A stretch of 64,000 nucleotides of DNA from Woeseiaceae bacterium (lineage in GTDB: Bacteria > Pseudomonadota > Gammaproteobacteria > Steroidobacterales > Woeseiaceae), in assembly GCA_021773095.1 (NCBI GenBank), contig JAJFKR010000020.1, positions 248,001 to 312,000 of the forward strand. The letters are read 5' to 3'. Under the pieces are notes generated by a model that did not search any database, was not told the origin of the DNA, and worked only from the letters and a program-made list of their open reading frames with translations. Positions 27,920-38,023 of this stretch are shown piece after piece. Both the position numbers and the translations under genes were made by a program. Each line of letters opens with the position of its first letter. The stretch's first letter is position 1.

Positions 27920-30799
27920 TCAGGCGTTCAGCTTGCCGTGACACTGTTTGAATTTCTTGCCGGAGCCGCACGGGCACGGCTCATTGCGGCCAACTTTTCG
28001 GCCATCGCGAACGAACGGTTCTGCCTGTGGCGCTGCACCTTGTTGCTGACCCTGCGGCTGCCCACCCGGCGATTGATTACCGAGCGCCGATGCCTGTGCG
28101 TGTTGAAATTTCATCGAATCAGCAGGCTGCCTGCGCTCTGCCATTTCGTTCAAATCGTCTTCGCCCTGGATTCGGATGCGCGACAGTATGCTGATCGTGT
28201 CGTGTTTGACCTGTTCAAGCATCGTACCGAACATTTCGAAAGCTTCACGCTTGTATTCCTGTTTTGGATTCTTCTGTGCGTAAGAACGCAAGCCGATACC
28301 CTGCCGTAAATGGTCCATAGACGCCAGGTGTTCTTTCCAGTGATGATCGAGTTGTCGCAACATCACCTGTTTTTCCACACCGCGCATCAGGTCGGCGCCG
28401 ATATTGCCAACTTTTTTCTCATACGCCAGATTCGCCTCATCAATACAACGATCAGCGATACCCTCGGAACTCAGAGTCTTGTCATCTTGAGCCCAGCGAC
28501 CGACGTCCGCGCGTATACCGAATTCGGATTCCAGCGCCTTACTCAATCCCTCGGCGTCCCACATCTCGTCGAGGCTACCGGGGGGTATGTACTGCTCAAC
28601 AGTAATACTGACGACTTCTTCACGAATGGCTGCGACGGACTCTTCGATCTCGTCGGCATCCATGAGTTCGGCACGCTGATGGTAAACGACCTTACGCTGG
28701 TCGTTAGCGACATCGTCGTACTCGAGCAGGTTTTTTCTGATATCGAAGTTATGTGACTCTACCTTTCGTTGCGCGCGTTCGATTTGACGCGTCAAGAGCC
28801 TGCTCTCTATGGCTTCTCCTTCACGCATCCCGGCACGAGATAAAAGGTTCTTGGTGCGCTCCGGGTCACCGAAAATACGCATCAGCGTGTCTTCCATCGA
28901 CAGATAGAATCTCGATGATCCAGGGTCGCCCTGACGTCCGGAGCGCCCCCTTAGCTGGTTATCGATACGCCGCGACTCGTGCCGCTCCGTACCCACAATG
29001 TGCAATCCTCCGGCTTCGAGCACCCGGTTGTGGCGTTGCTTCCACTCCGCCTCAATACCAGCGCTATCGGCGTTCTCGCCGGCCTCCGCGAGCACCGCAT
29101 CCAGACTGCCACCGAGCACGATATCAGTACCACGACCGGCCATATTCGTAGCGATCGTGATCGACCCTGGCCGTCCGGCGTTTTGCACAATTTGTGCCTC
29201 ACGTTCATGCTGCTTGGCGTTGAGGACGCTGTGCCTGATGCTTTGCTTCTTGAGAAATGACGACAACAGCTCGGACGCTTCGATCGACGTTGTGCCCACT
29301 AAAACTGGCTGGCCACGCTCGCTGCAGTCGACAACGTCCTCGATAATCGCTTCAAACTTGTCTTTCTCCGTTAGGTAAACAAGGTCCGGTTGATCATCAC
29401 GGATCATGTCCTTGTGCGTTGGAATGACCACCACTTCCAGCCCGTAGATTTGCTGGAACTCGAATGCTTCAGTGTCCGCTGTGCCAGTCATTCCCGACAG
29501 GTTGTTATAAAGCCGGAAGTAATTCTGAAACGTGATCGACGCGACCGTCTGATTTTCCTGCTTGATCGAGACGCCTTCTTTCGCTTCAACCGCCTGGTGA
29601 AGTCCGTCGCCCCATCGGCGACCTGGCATTGTGCGACCGGTGAATTCGTCAACGATGACGACTTCACCGTCCTTGACGATGTAATCCACGTCACGCTGAT
29701 ACATCGCATGCGCCCGCAAGGCCGAATTCAGGTGGTGCAACAAGCGGATGTTGCCGGCATCGTACAGGCTCTCCCCTTTCGCCAGCAGACCCGCCTGACC
29801 CATCAGCGTCTCAACGTGAGAATGGCCTTCCTCTGTCACGTGCGCCTGCTTGGCTTTTTCATCGACGGTGTAGTCACCGCGTTTGACGATACGGCATTGA
29901 GCTATTTTGCCGTCCTTTTCGGTCATCACGAGATCGGCATCGCGATCTTCAGCAATACCAACCGCTTCATCCAGGGTCATGTTGTCGGAATCTTCACCGA
30001 TTAACGAGACGGTGTTCGCCAAAATATCAAAGTTGGTCGGGTCCTCCGTCTCTTCGTGTTTGCGCAGCTTGGGGATCATTTTGTTGATTTGCGCGTACAG
30101 ATCCGTGCTCGATTCAGTAGGCCCGGAGATAATCAGCGGCGTCCGCGCCTCGTCGATAAGAATCGAGTCTACTTCATCGACAATCGCGAAGTTCAGCTCG
30201 CGCTGCGCCTTATCCGCCGTTGCGAAGGCGAGATTGTCTCGCAGATAATCAAAGCCGAGCTCATTATTCGTTGCATAGGTGATGTCGCAATCATACGCCT
30301 CGCGTTTTTCATCCGACGTCTGGCCGCTTTTCGAAACTCCAACACTCAAGCCCAGGAACGCATAGATCGGGCGCATCCAATCCGCGTCACGTTGTGCCAG
30401 ATACTCGTTGACGGTGACGATGTGCACACCATCACCGCTAATCGCATTCAAGTATGCGGGCAGCGTCGACATCAGTGTCTTGCCTTCACCCGTACGCATT
30501 TCGGCGATATTGCCGTCGTGCAATACCATGCCGCCGATTAGCTGCACATCGAAAGGCCGCATATGCATCGTGCGAACCGAGGCTTCGCGAGCAACTGCAA
30601 ACGCTTCGGGTAACATTTGCTCCAGCGTCTCGCCGTCGGCGTAGCGCTTCTTAAACTCTGTAGTCCTGGCTCTCAGCGCCGCATCGTCGAGGGCTTGCAA
30701 GCTCTCTTCAAGAGCATTAATCGCCTCTACGGATTTTGCGTACTGACGCACCAGCCGCTGATTGCGACTGCCAAATATGCGTGTCAGGAAATTGGCCAC
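27920..30799 (-). CDS. secA: Preprotein translocase ATPase SecA
   Basis: The motor ATPase (959 aa) that pushes preproteins through SecYEG. Start is GTG with AGGAG five bases upstream. The DEAD-like core has Walker A RTGEGKTL (102-109) and [14 protein letters not shown]; the second helicase domain has [13 protein letters not shown]. The C-terminal linker is Gln/Pro/Gly-rich (about 905-935) and ends in the SecB/zinc-binding motif [14 protein letters not shown]. It lies between the M23 peptidase gene and mutT at the end of the dcw neighbourhood. No secM-like leader gene was found. Confidence 0.98.
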   Translation of the reverse strand: MANFLTRIFGSRNQRLVRQYAKSVEAINALEESLQALDDAALRARTTEFKKRYADGETLEQMLPEAFAVAREASVRTMHMRPFDVQLIGGMVLHDGNIAEMRTGEGKTLMSTLPAYLNAISGDGVHIVTVNEYLAQRDADWMRPIYAFLGLSVGVSKSGQTSDEKREAYDCDITYATNNELGFDYLRDNLAFATADKAQRELNFAIVDEVDSILIDEARTPLIISGPTESSTDLYAQINKMIPKLRKHEETEDPTNFDILANTVSLIGEDSDNMTLDEAVGIAEDRDADLVMTEKDGKIAQCRIVKRGDYTVDEKAKQAHVTEEGHSHVETLMGQAGLLAKGESLYDAGNIRLLHHLNSALRAHAMYQRDVDYIVKDGEVVIVDEFTGRTMPGRRWGDGLHQAVEAKEGVSIKQENQTVASITFQNYFRLYNNLSGMTGTADTEAFEFQQIYGLEVVVIPTHKDMIRDDQPDLVYLTEKDKFEAIIEDVVDCSERGQPVLVGTTSIEASELLSSFLKKQSIRHSVLNAKQHEREAQIVQNAGRPGSITIATNMAGRGTDIVLGGSLDAVLAEAGENADSAGIEAEWKQRHNRVLEAGGLHIVGTERHESRRIDNQLRGRSGRQGDPGSSRFYLSMEDTLMRIFGDPERTKNLLSRAGMREGEAIESRLLTRQIERAQRKVESHNFDIRKNLLEYDDVANDQRKVVYHQRAELMDADEIEESVAAIREEVVSITVEQYIPPGSLDEMWDAEGLSKALESEFGIRADVGRWAQDDKTLSSEGIADRCIDEANLAYEKKVGNIGADLMRGVEKQVMLRQLDHHWKEHLASMDHLRQGIGLRSYAQKNPKQEYKREAFEMFGTMLEQVKHDTISILSRIRIQGEDDLNEMAERRQPADSMKFQHAQASALGNQSPGGQPQGQQQGAAPQAEPFVRDGRKVGRNEPCPCGSGKKFKQCHGKLNA

Positions 30800-30836
30800 A
30801 CAGGCTCCTAAGGATCCGGTCGAAACAAAGGCCGCT

Positions 30837-30864
30837 ATTCTATAGGTTTTGCGGAGTTATTGAA
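30837..30864 (-). promoter_or_regulatory. Candidate secA promoter
   Basis: Minus strand TTCAAT (30864-30859), 16-base spacer, TAGAAT (30842-30837). Predicted start is near 30830, about 30 bases before the secA GTG. The -35 is weak. Confidence 0.4.
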
Positions 30865-30965
30865 TATCTAATGTCGCCATTTGAGGGTGTTTCTCGCGAT
30901 CACAAGGACGGTCATACAGACCCGGGACCGGGGCTGAAAATTACACAAAACCGGGTATTGCGAGA

Positions 30966-31910
30966 TTACTTGGAGGAATCGCGAATAAACCGGACCGGAT
31001 TGACCCGGCTGCCGTTGTGTAACACCTCAAAATGCAGGTTCGGTCCCGTCGCGCGGCCCGTCTCGCCCATTAGAGAAACGACCTGGCCTTTCTTCACCTC
31101 GTCTCCGACAGACACGAGATTTTCAGAATTATGTGCATAGCGTGTTGAGTAACCGTTGCCATGGTTGATTTCGACCATGATACCGTAGCCATAACGATCG
31201 CCTGACCAGGTGGTTACGCCGTCGGCAACCGCAACGATTTCAGCCCCGTTCTTACCGGCGAAATCAATACCGGTGTGATTGGCCGCCTTACCCGTAAAGG
31301 GATCAGTTCGCGTGCCAAAATACGACGAAATCCACCCGGAACCGACCGGCCGACCCTGCGGATAGACGCGCTCTTTAAGATTCTGGTTCATCAGCACACC
31401 TTCAAGAACATCAAGCTGCGCTTCACGATTGTCCAACCGGGCACTAAACGTATTCATCGCATCGAGCATTTCCGGAACGGCTACATTCGATCCGGCCACC
31501 ATTCCCCCTGCCACCGGCTCTTCCGGTCCGCCCATTGCCGGATGGGTGTCGAAATCAAATTCACCATCATCAATCTCGGCCATGTCTGTCAAACGACGAC
31601 CCAGCGCATCGAGTCGGATCATACGTGCGTTCATTTGTGCAATGCGTATGGACAATGCATCCAGCGTATCTTCATTTTCCTGGCGAATGGTGTGGATGCT
31701 GGCTCGCTGTTCCTGCAGCTCGCTGTTAAGACCTTCCAGTTCGCCAACACTGACGCCTGATCCGGTCAGTGATGCATGCCATGCGCCGACCAGAAATCCG
31801 ACACTCGTGATAAGGCCGACAATAACCGCAACAGACAAACCAGCCCTTATACCCGTCAGGTTCACCTGCCTGGGGCTGCCATACCCCTTGCCGAAAATCA
31901 CTACATTCAT
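30966..31910 (-). CDS. M23 (LytM-type) peptidase with altered catalytic histidine
   Basis: A 314-residue membrane-anchored protein: one helix at about 22-44, a coiled-coil region (55-110 and 148-180), then an M23 domain (about 190-305). Zinc ligands are His212 and Asp216 (HTGIDFAG) and His293 (LHFEV), with His260 in YSTRYAHNSE. The first histidine of the usual HxH motif is Asn291 (GPNLHFEV), so one of the two histidines that normally assist catalysis is missing. It may be a weak enzyme or a regulator like EnvC/NlpD. It lies between lpxC/dciA and secA, a common place for an M23 gene. Confidence 0.85.
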   Translation of the reverse strand: MNVVIFGKGYGSPRQVNLTGIRAGLSVAVIVGLITSVGFLVGAWHASLTGSGVSVGELEGLNSELQEQRASIHTIRQENEDTLDALSIRIAQMNARMIRLDALGRRLTDMAEIDDGEFDFDTHPAMGGPEEPVAGGMVAGSNVAVPEMLDAMNTFSARLDNREAQLDVLEGVLMNQNLKERVYPQGRPVGSGWISSYFGTRTDPFTGKAANHTGIDFAGKNGAEIVAVADGVTTWSGDRYGYGIMVEINHGNGYSTRYAHNSENLVSVGDEVKKGQVVSLMGETGRATGPNLHFEVLHNGSRVNPVRFIRDSSK

Positions 31911-32217
31911 TTCTTACGCCCTGGATGCGTCTCAATCGATCGCGTCGTGGTTATGCAAGTCGCGGAGTCGCATGGCATCAGCCTGCGTCCGCTTATTCGC
32001 GTTGTTGTAAACTTGCTGTCCCTGCTCACTTCGGTGGCCCCGCTGTCCTAGGATAGTCCCTTAGACCGGTGGTTTTGCGCCCCCACCTTTCGACGGGTTT
32101 GCCTTTATCGTGTGCAACAATATGCATAATGTCGGAAATCATTACAAGGAAAGGGCCCGGGAACGGTGACCATAATCACCGGAAAGAGGACAAAAGCGCT
32201 AACTGCGTCACATTTTT
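31911..32217. other. Divergent intergenic region, M23 gene and dciA
   Basis: 307 bp without a gene. It should hold promoters for both flanking genes, but only a loose -10 (CATAAT, 32125-32130, plus strand) is visible. No repeat of families A, B or C and no convincing terminator or small ORF was seen. Confidence 0.5.
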
Positions 32218-32517
32218 ATGCCAACCAGCAAACTCAAAAATCTGCTAAACCCCTGTAATGAAGGGGATTTAGGTAGCCTCATTGGTCGTGCTCAACGCAT
32301 GGGTGAGCTCACCGATGTTCTTTGCAATGCCCTGCCCGAATCGGACCGAAGCGCCATCGTCGCCGCAAATGTCCGGGAGGACGGAGAATTGGTCGTTATT
32401 TGCGCATCGTCTGCCTGGGCATCGCGGCTTCGATATGAATCCGAGAAACTCCTGAAGGCCGCCAAAGAGGCCGGCGTTTCCGCCCATACCTGTCGGGTAC
32501 GTGTTTCGCAAGGATAA
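32218..32517 (+). CDS. dciA: DciA-like DUF721 protein
   Basis: A 99-residue DUF721 protein. DciA is the DnaB helicase operator used for replication initiation in bacteria that lack DnaC/DnaI loaders. The DUF721 core is recognisable: LSDVLCNALPESDRS-like segment at about 35-50, then GELVVICASSAWASRLRYE and LLKAAKEAG. The chain is short, so it covers only the compact KH-like domain. Location beside lpxC and divergent from the M23-secA genes is typical of Pseudomonas-like genomes. The stop codon lies one base before a family A REP. Confidence 0.85.
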   Translation: MPTSKLKNLLNPCNEGDLGSLIGRAQRMGELTDVLCNALPESDRSAIVAANVREDGELVVICASSAWASRLRYESEKLLKAAKEAGVSAHTCRVRVSQG

Positions 32518-32518
32518 C

Positions 32519-32685
32519 CGTAGGAGCGCGCCTTGCGCGCGACCTCGTGACGATCATCGCACGCGTCGGTCGAGATACTGTTTACTGGAATGGCTCCCTT
32601 CGGTCCGCTTTATTTCCTGTAAACAGTATCTCGACCGCCGCTTATGACCCTTGTAGTGAGGTCGCGCGCAAGGCGCGCTCCTACG
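32519..32685. repeat. Composite palindrome: family A REPs around a family C hairpin
   Basis: Two perfect 28-bp inverted family A arms (32519-32546 and 32658-32685) enclose linkers and a 19-bp inverted repeat (32567-32585 and 32619-32637) belonging to family C. The whole 167 bp fills the gap between the convergent dciA and lpxC genes. A core-less relative lies at 56104-56179. Confidence 0.8.
32567..32637 (-). mobile_element. Family C hairpin element, copy 1
   Basis: Arms CGGTCGAGATACTGTTTAC and GTAAACAGTATCTCGACCG are perfect complements around a 33-base centre (32586-32618). The 51-bp core at 32577-32627 is identical to that at 61212-61262, in opposite orientation. The outer arm bases differ between copies but stay paired. 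No coding capacity; mobility is inferred. Confidence 0.6.
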
Positions 32686-32697
32686 GTGGCTCGATGG

Positions 32698-33606
32698 TTA
32701 CGCGTAGGAGGGCGTCGCGTAGGAGATGGGTGCTTTCTTTGAGTCCTTAAACGTCACTTCTTCCCAGGCTGTTGCGTCGGCCAGCATGGCCCGAAACAGT
32801 TTGTTATTCAGATCATGACCGGACTTATAGGCACGCAGTTCACCAATCAGACTGTGCCCCAAAAGATAGGCATCGCCGATGGCATCGAGAATTTTGTGAA
32901 TGACGAACTCGTTCGAATAGCGAAGGCCGTCTTCGTTAAGGATGCGGTAATCATCGAGAACGATCGCATTGTCCATGCTACCGCCCAGGGTCAGATTACG
33001 CTCTCGTAACGCTTCAACATCTCGCAGGAAACAAAAGGTACGCGCGCGACTGACTTCTTTTAGAAACGACGTCGATGAAAAGTCGATGGTCGCCTGCTGA
33101 CTGAGTTTGTTAAACACGGGGTGATTGAAATACACCTCGAAGTTCACTTTGAAACCGTTGAACGGCACAAGCTCAGCCCACTTGTCACCCTCCTCAACTC
33201 GCACGGTCTTCTTGATGCGAATGAATTTCTTCAGCGCCTTTTGTTCTTCTATACCGGCCGACTGCAGCAAAAATACAAAGGGTCCAGCACTGCCGTCCAT
33301 GATCGGAACTTCGGGGGCCGAAAGATCAATGTTCAGATTGTCGATGCCGAGACCGGCCAACGCTGACATCAGGTGCTCAACGGTCGCAACTTTGACATCG
33401 TCTTTGATGAGCGTAGTGCCGAGCATGGTCTCGCCAACGAGTTGCGGATCGGCTGGTATGTCCACCGGCTCTTCGAGATCAATTCGTCGAAACGTAATTC
33501 CGGAGTTCGCCGCCGCAGGCCGAAGAGTCATATAGACCTTCTCGCCCGAATGCAGACCAACGCCAGTGGCTCGGATCGTGGTTTTTAGAGTTCTTTGTCT
33601 GAGCAT
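32698..33606 (-). CDS. lpxC: UDP-3-O-acyl-N-acetylglucosamine deacetylase LpxC
   Basis: A 302-residue zinc amidase that commits UDP-GlcNAc to lipid A synthesis. The start at 33606 ([21 protein letters not shown]) matches the family. Zinc ligands are in [11 protein letters not shown] and in [17 protein letters not shown], with the catalytic His in [16 protein letters not shown]. It is the last gene of the dcw run, 189 bp after ftsZ; an extended -10 TGTGATAAT lies at 33627-33619. The last codons repeat the bases CGTAGGAG (on the plus strand), which also begin family A REPs, so the short tail ATPSYA may be REP-derived. Confidence 0.97.
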   Translation of the reverse strand: MLRQRTLKTTIRATGVGLHSGEKVYMTLRPAAANSGITFRRIDLEEPVDIPADPQLVGETMLGTTLIKDDVKVATVEHLMSALAGLGIDNLNIDLSAPEVPIMDGSAGPFVFLLQSAGIEEQKALKKFIRIKKTVRVEEGDKWAELVPFNGFKVNFEVYFNHPVFNKLSQQATIDFSSTSFLKEVSRARTFCFLRDVEALRERNLTLGGSMDNAIVLDDYRILNEDGLRYSNEFVIHKILDAIGDAYLLGHSLIGELRAYKSGHDLNNKLFRAMLADATAWEEVTFKDSKKAPISYATPSYA

Positions 33607-33682
33607 TTCGCCGCGAAGATTATCACAAAAGAAAAGCGAATCCAAAAAGGCTCAGAAATTCAAACTGTTAGAGAGAAGCCTG

Positions 33683-33753
33683 CGCCCCGGGGTCGATCAG
33701 GTAGCTGGCCCGGATGAATCCGGGCCAGCAAGCGGAGTTACCTGCCCCGGGCG
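33683..33753. repeat. Nested GC-rich palindrome between ftsZ and lpxC
   Basis: Inner perfect hairpin CTGGCCCGGAT (33705-33715), loop GA, ATCCGGGCCAG (33718-33728). Outside it CAGGTA (33698-33703) pairs with TACCTG (33739-33744), and CGCCCCGGGG (33683-33692) pairs imperfectly with CCCCGGGCG (33745-33753). No T-tract follows. It could pause or stabilise the ftsZ transcript ahead of lpxC. Confidence 0.65.
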
Positions 33754-33795
33754 GTCAGACAGCCCGGACTACACCGGCCTTAGACCATCCCTGGC

Positions 33796-34938
33796 CTAAT
33801 CAGCCTGGCGGCGCAGGAATGCCGGGATATCCAACAGCTCGTCCTGCAGACCACTAGCCTCTAGCCCGTCTCCAACTGCACGCTGACGTTGTACTGTTGG
33901 CTTATCCAGCGTTTGATAATTGGGCTCGGCCTGGGTTTCGGGGCGACGGACAATTCGCATGGGTGATTCTGCATTCGCGGCCTGCTGCCCAAGTCCTGTT
34001 GCAACCACAGTCACGCGAATTCGATCCGTCATTTCGGGATCGATTACCGTACCAATAACGACGGTCGCATCGGGTGATGCGTATTCTTTCACCGTGGTAC
34101 CCACCTCCTGGAATTCGCCGATCGACAGATCCATACCAGCCGTGACGTTTACGAGGATGCCGTTGGCCCCGGCCAGGTTGATATCTTCGAGCAATGGGCT
34201 GGAGGCAGCCGCTTCCGCCGCCTCCCGAGCGCGGTCTTCACCGGATGACGTACCCGACCCCATCATTGCCATACCCATCTCAGACATTACTGTACGGACA
34301 TCCGCGAAGTCGACGTTGATGAGACCCGGCCTCGTGATCAGTTCGGCGATACCCTGAACGGCTCCTTGAAGGACCTGGTTTGCCGAACGGAATGCATCGA
34401 GCAAGGTCGTTTCACCACCGAGTACCGTTAGCAGCTTTTCATTGGGAATAGTAATCAGTGAATCAACATACTTGCCGAGCTCACTGATGCCATGTTCCGC
34501 GATCTGCATACGCTTGGTACCTTCCATCTGGAATGGCTTGGTAACGATCGCAACAGTCAGAATGCCAAGTTCCTTGGCGACCTGGGCCACAATCGGTGCA
34601 GCACCGGTACCGGTACCACCGCCCATTCCGGCCGTGATGAACAACATGTCTGCACCCTCGATGACTTCGAGAATACGGTCACGATCTTCCATCGCCGCCT
34701 GGCGACCAATGTCCGGATCGGCGCCAGCACCGAGTCCTTTTGTAATGTTGCACCCAATCTGCAACGACGTACGTACGTGTGATCCCTTCAGCGCTTGCGA
34801 GTCGGTATTCGCACAGATGAAATCGACACCTTCGATGCCGGTATCGACCATGTGAGCAACCGCGTTGCCACCGCCACCACCCACACCGATGACCTTGATG
34901 ACAGCGTTCGAGCTGTGCGCATCCATTAATTCAAACAT
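33796..34938 (-). CDS. ftsZ: Cell division GTPase FtsZ
   Basis: The tubulin homologue (380 aa) that forms the Z-ring. GTP-binding motif GGGTGTGAAPIVAQ, an N-terminal glycine loop KVIGVGGGGGNAVAHM and T7 loop INVDFADVRTVMSEMG are present. A variable linker of about 50 residues leads to the conserved C-terminal peptide DIPAFLRRQAD, which binds FtsA, ZipA and ZapD (also encoded in this window). It follows ftsA by 42 bp and is separated from lpxC by a structured palindrome. Confidence 0.99.
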   Translation of the reverse strand: MFELMDAHSSNAVIKVIGVGGGGGNAVAHMVDTGIEGVDFICANTDSQALKGSHVRTSLQIGCNITKGLGAGADPDIGRQAAMEDRDRILEVIEGADMLFITAGMGGGTGTGAAPIVAQVAKELGILTVAIVTKPFQMEGTKRMQIAEHGISELGKYVDSLITIPNEKLLTVLGGETTLLDAFRSANQVLQGAVQGIAELITRPGLINVDFADVRTVMSEMGMAMMGSGTSSGEDRAREAAEAAASSPLLEDINLAGANGILVNVTAGMDLSIGEFQEVGTTVKEYASPDATVVIGTVIDPEMTDRIRVTVVATGLGQQAANAESPMRIVRRPETQAEPNYQTLDKPTVQRQRAVGDGLEASGLQDELLDIPAFLRRQAD

Positions 34939-34980
34939 TGAGTCTTCCTCCGCTTTGTAACTGTATTAATGCTTCTGTTA

Positions 34981-36219
34981 TTAAAATTGTCCCTGGAACC
35001 ACGACTTCATGCGGTCCCAGACTTCTCCTAAATTTCCACCGATCGGCGTACTGCGCCGATCCCGTCGCGAAAGATTTTCGAAGCCGTACAACAACAGACC
35101 CACGCCTGTGGCGTGAATCGGATTGCGTATGACATCCATCAAACCTTCTACGTAAGTCGGTGAGCCGAGTCGCACAGGCATATGAAACACCTCTTCAGCG
35201 AGTTCCACCGCACCTTCCATCTTCGCGCTGCCGCCGGTAATAATGACGCCCGCCGCGATCAACTCCTCGAAGCCGCTGCGTCGTAACTCATCGCGAACCA
35301 GGCCAAACAGTTCCTCATAGCGAGGCTCGACTATTTCGGCCAACGTCTGGCGCGCTAACCGACGAGGTGGCCTGTCACCAACGCTTGGTACCTCAATGGT
35401 TTCGTCCGGATTCGCGAGCTGCGACAGCGCGCAGGCGTACTTGATCTTGATCTCCTCGGCGTATTGCGTGGGCGTACGCATCGACACCGCAATGTCATTC
35501 GTCACCTGATCACCTGCGATGGGAATAACTGCGGTGTGCTGGATCGCGCCACCGAGAAACACGGCGATGTCCGTAGTACCACCGCCAATATCCACGATGC
35601 AGGAGCCGAGTTCCTTTTCATCGTCAGTCAAAACTGCGTAACTCGATGCCAGTTGTTCAAGAACGATATCGTCGACATCCAGCCCGCAACGCTGTACGCA
35701 TTTGACGATATTCTGTGCTGCACTTTCGGCCCCTGTCACCATGTGCACCTTCGCTTCAAGCCGCACACCGGACATTCCGATCGGCTCGCGAATACCGCCC
35801 TGATCATCGATGATGAATTCCTGCGGCAGGATGTGCAGGATTTTCTGATCGGCCGGGATCGCCACGGCTCGCGCGGCGTCAATTACGCGATCCACATCAC
35901 TACCGCTAACTTCCGAATCCCGAATGGCAACAATGCCGTGGGAGTTCAAACTGCGAACATGACTGCCGGCAATGCCGGTGTATACCGAATGGATATCGCA
36001 GCCTGCCATCAACTCGGCCTCTTCAACAGCACGCTGAATAGAATGCACAGTCGACTCGATATTTACGACGACACCCTTCTTCAATCCGCGTGATGGATGT
36101 GAACCGATACCAACGACCTCAATATCACCGCCTTCATTCACTTCACCGACGATGGCCACCACCTTCGACGTACCGATATCGAGTCCGACAATCAGATTTT
36201 TGTCAGGTCGTTTGGACAT
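34981..36219 (-). CDS. ftsA: Cell division protein FtsA
   Basis: An actin-like ATPase (412 aa) that tethers FtsZ filaments to the inner membrane. Nucleotide motifs are LIVGLDIGTSKVVAIVGE, IVDIGGGTTDIAVF and ITGGSAKMEGAVELAEEVF. The C-terminus WDRMKSWFQGQF is the membrane-targeting amphipathic helix. The start directly follows the ftsQ stop without a gap, the standard ftsQ-ftsA-ftsZ order. Confidence 0.98.
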   Translation of the reverse strand: MSKRPDKNLIVGLDIGTSKVVAIVGEVNEGGDIEVVGIGSHPSRGLKKGVVVNIESTVHSIQRAVEEAELMAGCDIHSVYTGIAGSHVRSLNSHGIVAIRDSEVSGSDVDRVIDAARAVAIPADQKILHILPQEFIIDDQGGIREPIGMSGVRLEAKVHMVTGAESAAQNIVKCVQRCGLDVDDIVLEQLASSYAVLTDDEKELGSCIVDIGGGTTDIAVFLGGAIQHTAVIPIAGDQVTNDIAVSMRTPTQYAEEIKIKYACALSQLANPDETIEVPSVGDRPPRRLARQTLAEIVEPRYEELFGLVRDELRRSGFEELIAAGVIITGGSAKMEGAVELAEEVFHMPVRLGSPTYVEGLMDVIRNPIHATGVGLLLYGFENLSRRDRRSTPIGGNLGEVWDRMKSWFQGQF

Positions 36220-37032
36220 TCACTGTGTTCCTCTTGCCGCGAGCATTTCTTTTTGCGCTCGTTCCGGATCGCTAACCGGAGTCTTCAATCCACCCTTCCA
36301 GCCAATCGTGAAACCGTTGCTATAACGCATATCGACATATTCGATATCCCCGGCCCGACCCGTTATGATGTCCGCTACGACATCCAGGAAAAGATCGGTA
36401 CGATCCGCTACCGCTCTGCGCCCGAGGCGAACTTCAATTCCGTTGCCCAATGTCATCTCCCAGGAGCCACGGGCATCGAGGTGCACACGACGAACATCCA
36501 GACCCAGCGGTATCAGTTGTTTTCTTACGGCGAGGTAGCGCATTGCGACCTCGGCGGAACTCGCATCGGGGCCACTCAGTCGCGGCAATTCTGCGGGCAC
36601 ATGCCGCAGTTTGTTGACGAACCGCTCACCACGCGTATTCAACAAACCACTGTCACCCCAAACGGCAGCCGGAACCTGCTCGGTCACTGTGATTGAAATC
36701 CTGCTTGGCCAGCGACGAGCGACACGTGCCTGATCAATCCACGGCAACGCCATAATTCGTTCCTGGATTTCGTCTATGTCGGCGCCAACGAAACCCGCTT
36801 CGATTTCTTCGCTGATCGCTGCTTCGATATGCAGTGCTGATACACGCTGGAACGGCCCGCTGATTTCAATCGACGAAATTTCACGGTCCAGCATCGTCAG
36901 GCTCAATTGATAGGTTGCGAACACAATGCCAACGGCCATCAAGGGCGCCAAAACTCTGCTGAAACGAATGCTTGGCATTTCGATCCGGTTGCTCGATTTC
37001 TGCTTGCGTCTTCTTGCTTGCTTACGTGCCAT
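36220..37032 (-). CDS. ftsQ: Cell division protein FtsQ
   Basis: A bitopic divisome protein (270 aa) that links early and late division proteins through FtsB/FtsL. A basic N-terminal tail (MARKQARRRKQKSSNR) is followed by one membrane helix at about 26-48, then a periplasmic POTRA domain starting SSIEISGPFQRVSALHIEAA and a beta domain containing WPSRISITVTEQVPAAVWG. It overlaps the ddl end by 11 bp. Confidence 0.95.
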   Translation of the reverse strand: MARKQARRRKQKSSNRIEMPSIRFSRVLAPLMAVGIVFATYQLSLTMLDREISSIEISGPFQRVSALHIEAAISEEIEAGFVGADIDEIQERIMALPWIDQARVARRWPSRISITVTEQVPAAVWGDSGLLNTRGERFVNKLRHVPAELPRLSGPDASSAEVAMRYLAVRKQLIPLGLDVRRVHLDARGSWEMTLGNGIEVRLGRRAVADRTDLFLDVVADIITGRAGDIEYVDMRYSNGFTIGWKGGLKTPVSDPERAQKEMLAARGTQ

Positions 37033-38023
37033 GAGCAGCCACCTCGACGTCAGCTTGAATTTCGTCAGCAGAAAAACTCGTTTCCAGAATTCTCCAGCAC
37101 AGTTCCTCGAAGTCGATCCCGTCTTCCAGCGCCGCGATTGGTACCAGGCTATGGCTGGTCATTCCCGGGACCGTATTCACCTCAAGCACAAGCGGCTGAC
37201 CGTCGTTTCCGGTCATGAAGTCGACTCGCCCCCAACCTGTGCAACCAAGCTCCGCAAAGGCCGCAACGGCGAGATCGGCGTATTGGCGCTCTTCCTCATC
37301 ATTCGCAGTTCCTTTGCAGATGTACTCGGTACGATCAGATTCATACTTCGCGCGATAATCGTAAAAAACCCGCGGCGTGACTATTCGAATACTCGGTAAC
37401 GCCTGTCCCTGCAGGACCGCCACCGTAAACTCATCTCCGTTGATGCAGCGCTCCAGTAACACGGTGTCGCCGTACTGCATGGCCACGTCGATCGCTGCGT
37501 TAAGCTCCGCTCGCTCGAACACTTTTGACATTCCAACACTTGAACCCTGGCCTGGCGGTTTAACGACTAACGGAAAGCCAATCTGCTCTGCAGCAACGGA
37601 GGCTTCGGCCTGCGACTCCGCAACCGCGTATTCGGGTGTCGGTATACCAGCCGCACGAAACAGATGCTTACTACGAACCTTATCCATCGCGATTGCTGAT
37701 GCCATAACACCGCTACCGGTATAAGGCACGTTCAGCCACTGCAATGCTCCTTGCAGTGCGCCGTCTTCACCGCCCGGGCCGTGCAACGCGATCCAGACCC
37801 GGTCAAACCCTGCTGTTGCGAAGTCGCTCATTGACTGACCCGATGGATCCCACGCATGTGCGTCTACACCTCTTGACTGCAATGCCCTTAGCACGGCCGT
37901 GCCGGTATCGAGTGACACTTCACGCTCACTGGAATTACCGCCGAGCATTACAGCGACGTGACCGAAGGCGGACGCGTCACTGACTGTGTACCGTTGATCG
38001 AGTGTAACCGTCGCGTCGCTCAT
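37022..38023 (-). CDS. ddl: D-alanine--D-alanine ligase
   Basis: An ATP-grasp ligase (333 aa) that makes the D-Ala-D-Ala dipeptide used by MurF. Conserved segments are VAVMLGGNSSEREVSLDTG, LHGPGGEDGALQGALQWL, FPLVVKPPGQGSSVGMSKV and GWGRVDFMTGNDGQPLVLEVNTVPGMTSHS (the last written here as two parts: GWGRVDFM and LVLEVNTVPGMTSHS). The specificity-loop tyrosine used for D-Ala is present in VFYDYRAKYESDRTEY. It is ddlB-type by position, between murB and ftsQ, and overlaps murB by 1 bp. Confidence 0.97.
   Translation of the reverse strand: MSDATVTLDQRYTVSDASAFGHVAVMLGGNSSEREVSLDTGTAVLRALQSRGVDAHAWDPSGQSMSDFATAGFDRVWIALHGPGGEDGALQGALQWLNVPYTGSGVMASAIAMDKVRSKHLFRAAGIPTPEYAVAESQAEASVAAEQIGFPLVVKPPGQGSSVGMSKVFERAELNAAIDVAMQYGDTVLLERCINGDEFTVAVLQGQALPSIRIVTPRVFYDYRAKYESDRTEYICKGTANDEEERQYADLAVAAFAELGCTGWGRVDFMTGNDGQPLVLEVNTVPGMTSHSLVPIAALEDGIDFEELCWRILETSFSADEIQADVEVAAHGT

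Noticed and set aside
32519-32685. Composite palindrome as an integron attC site
   Set aside because: No R/L box pattern or integrase gene, and flanking genes are core genes in conserved order.
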